From the NCBI GenBank assembly GCA_021160865.1, contig JAGHBS010000093.1, forward strand, positions 1 through 14,813: a stretch of DNA of 14,813 nt. The letters run 5' to 3'. The first letter of the stretch is position 1. Each line of letters begins with the position of its first letter. The position numbers and the translations under genes were made by a program. Below are positions 14,557-14,813 of the stretch, in pieces. This stretch comes from Planctomycetota bacterium. Lineage in GTDB: Bacteria > Planctomycetota > Phycisphaerae > SM23-33. The notes under the pieces were generated by a model. It saw nothing but the letters and a program-made list of their open reading frames with translations, did not search any database and was not told where the DNA came from.

Positions 14557-14811
14557 TTACTCGGCGACGCGCCGATACATGCCATGGTAGTTCACAAACT
14601 CGATGAAACCTTGATCGCGGAGGATCTGGAGTGTTTCGCGAAGTCTGGCACGTACATGTCGGTTCCGTGGATAAAGCGCCGAGAAGTAGCTCTCGAGACG
14701 GTATATGTCGTCAAGCTCGAAAACCTCTCCGACGGCCCATCGCTTACGAATTTCATCCCGAAGATAGCCAACCCAGCCCTTTGCCATGGTACAAGCGATA
14801 GTATTACACAC
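14557..14811 (-). CDS. Winged-helix-like small protein, or C-terminal part of a larger gene
   Basis: The minus frame is open to the right edge and ends in TAA at 14557. From GTG 14811 it gives 84 residues; from ATG 14787 it gives 76. Neither start has a visible SD, and the gene may begin outside the window. Seen: G28-E-V-F-E-L-D-D-I-Y37, Y47-P-R-N-R-H-V-R-A-R-L-R-E-T-L-Q-I-L-R-D-Q-G68-F-I-E-F72, and G77-M-Y-R. This F-x-L-x-x-I-Y ... Y-P-x-N-x-x-V ... L-Q-x-L-R-D-x-G-x-I-E-F pattern matches the winged-helix domain found at the C-terminus of DpnI/Dam-replacing restriction endonucleases and as stand-alone small proteins. Likely role: DNA binding, perhaps the end of a restriction enzyme or a small regulator. 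It is not part of the polysaccharide pathway. Confidence 0.6.
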   Translation of the reverse strand: MCNTIACTMAKGWVGYLRDEIRKRWAVGEVFELDDIYRLESYFSALYPRNRHVRARLRETLQILRDQGFIEFVNYHGMYRRVAE

Positions 14812-14813
14812 AA

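Noticed and set aside
14249..14590. Plus-strand 113-codon frame starting at TTG
   Set aside because: No SD, low-quality basic/hydrophobic translation, and it overlaps the better-supported minus-strand winged-helix gene; GC-rich DNA has few stops by chance.

Overview
This is a bacterial surface-polysaccharide biosynthesis region (Wzx/Wzy type, from the gene content). Overall GC is moderate, roughly 45% by eye. Clear sigma-70-like promoters and Shine-Dalgarno (SD) sites are present, and there is no rRNA, tRNA, CRISPR array or recognisable transposase. The sequence alone does not fix the phylum. An uncultivated bacterium is plausible, because several proteins are diverged members of their families.

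Layout. (1) Positions 1-5375, minus strand: a tightly packed operon transcribed from a good promoter at 5502-5529. It runs capA-like metallophosphatase, GT4-type glycosyltransferase, two tandem paralogous YdjC/ChbG-type carbohydrate deacetylases, then a CapK/phenylacetate-CoA-ligase-like adenylating enzyme that runs off the left edge. (2) 5376-5793: a divergent intergenic region with an inverted repeat over the capA -10 box. (3) 5794-8505, plus strand: a Wzy/WaaL-type membrane polymerase or ligase and an all-helical, toroid-like protein of unknown function. (4) 8554-9882, minus strand: a Wzx-type flippase with its own promoter and a structured leader. (5) 10065-10805, plus strand: a membrane-anchored DUF218 (YdcF/ElyC/SanA-like) protein. 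(6) 10865-13720, minus strand: a three-gene operon encoding an oxidoreductase, a hexapeptide N-acetyltransferase and a PLP aminotransferase, matching the wbpB-wbpD-wbpE module for UDP-2,3-diacetamido-2,3-dideoxy-glucuronic acid. It has a strong promoter at 13781-13809. (7) 13810-14556: largely gene-poor, with a possible frameshifted gene remnant and a rise in GC from about 14230. (8) 14557-14811, minus strand: a small winged-helix-like protein, possibly the C-terminal part of a larger gene.

How it fits together (inference). The wbp module makes a diacetamido uronic acid nucleotide sugar. The GT4 enzyme and others outside the window build a lipid-linked repeat unit, Wzx flips it and Wzy joins units. 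The YdjC-type enzymes could remove N-acetyl groups, and the CapK-like enzyme could activate an acid for re-acylation or ligation. CapA, the toroid protein and DUF218 are accessory envelope functions that cannot be made more specific from sequence. The least ordinary points are the shared Asp-to-Gly change in the metal motif of both YdjC paralogs, the equivalent NNH-to-NGH change in CapA, the uncharacterised toroid protein, and two unusual leader/promoter repeat structures.
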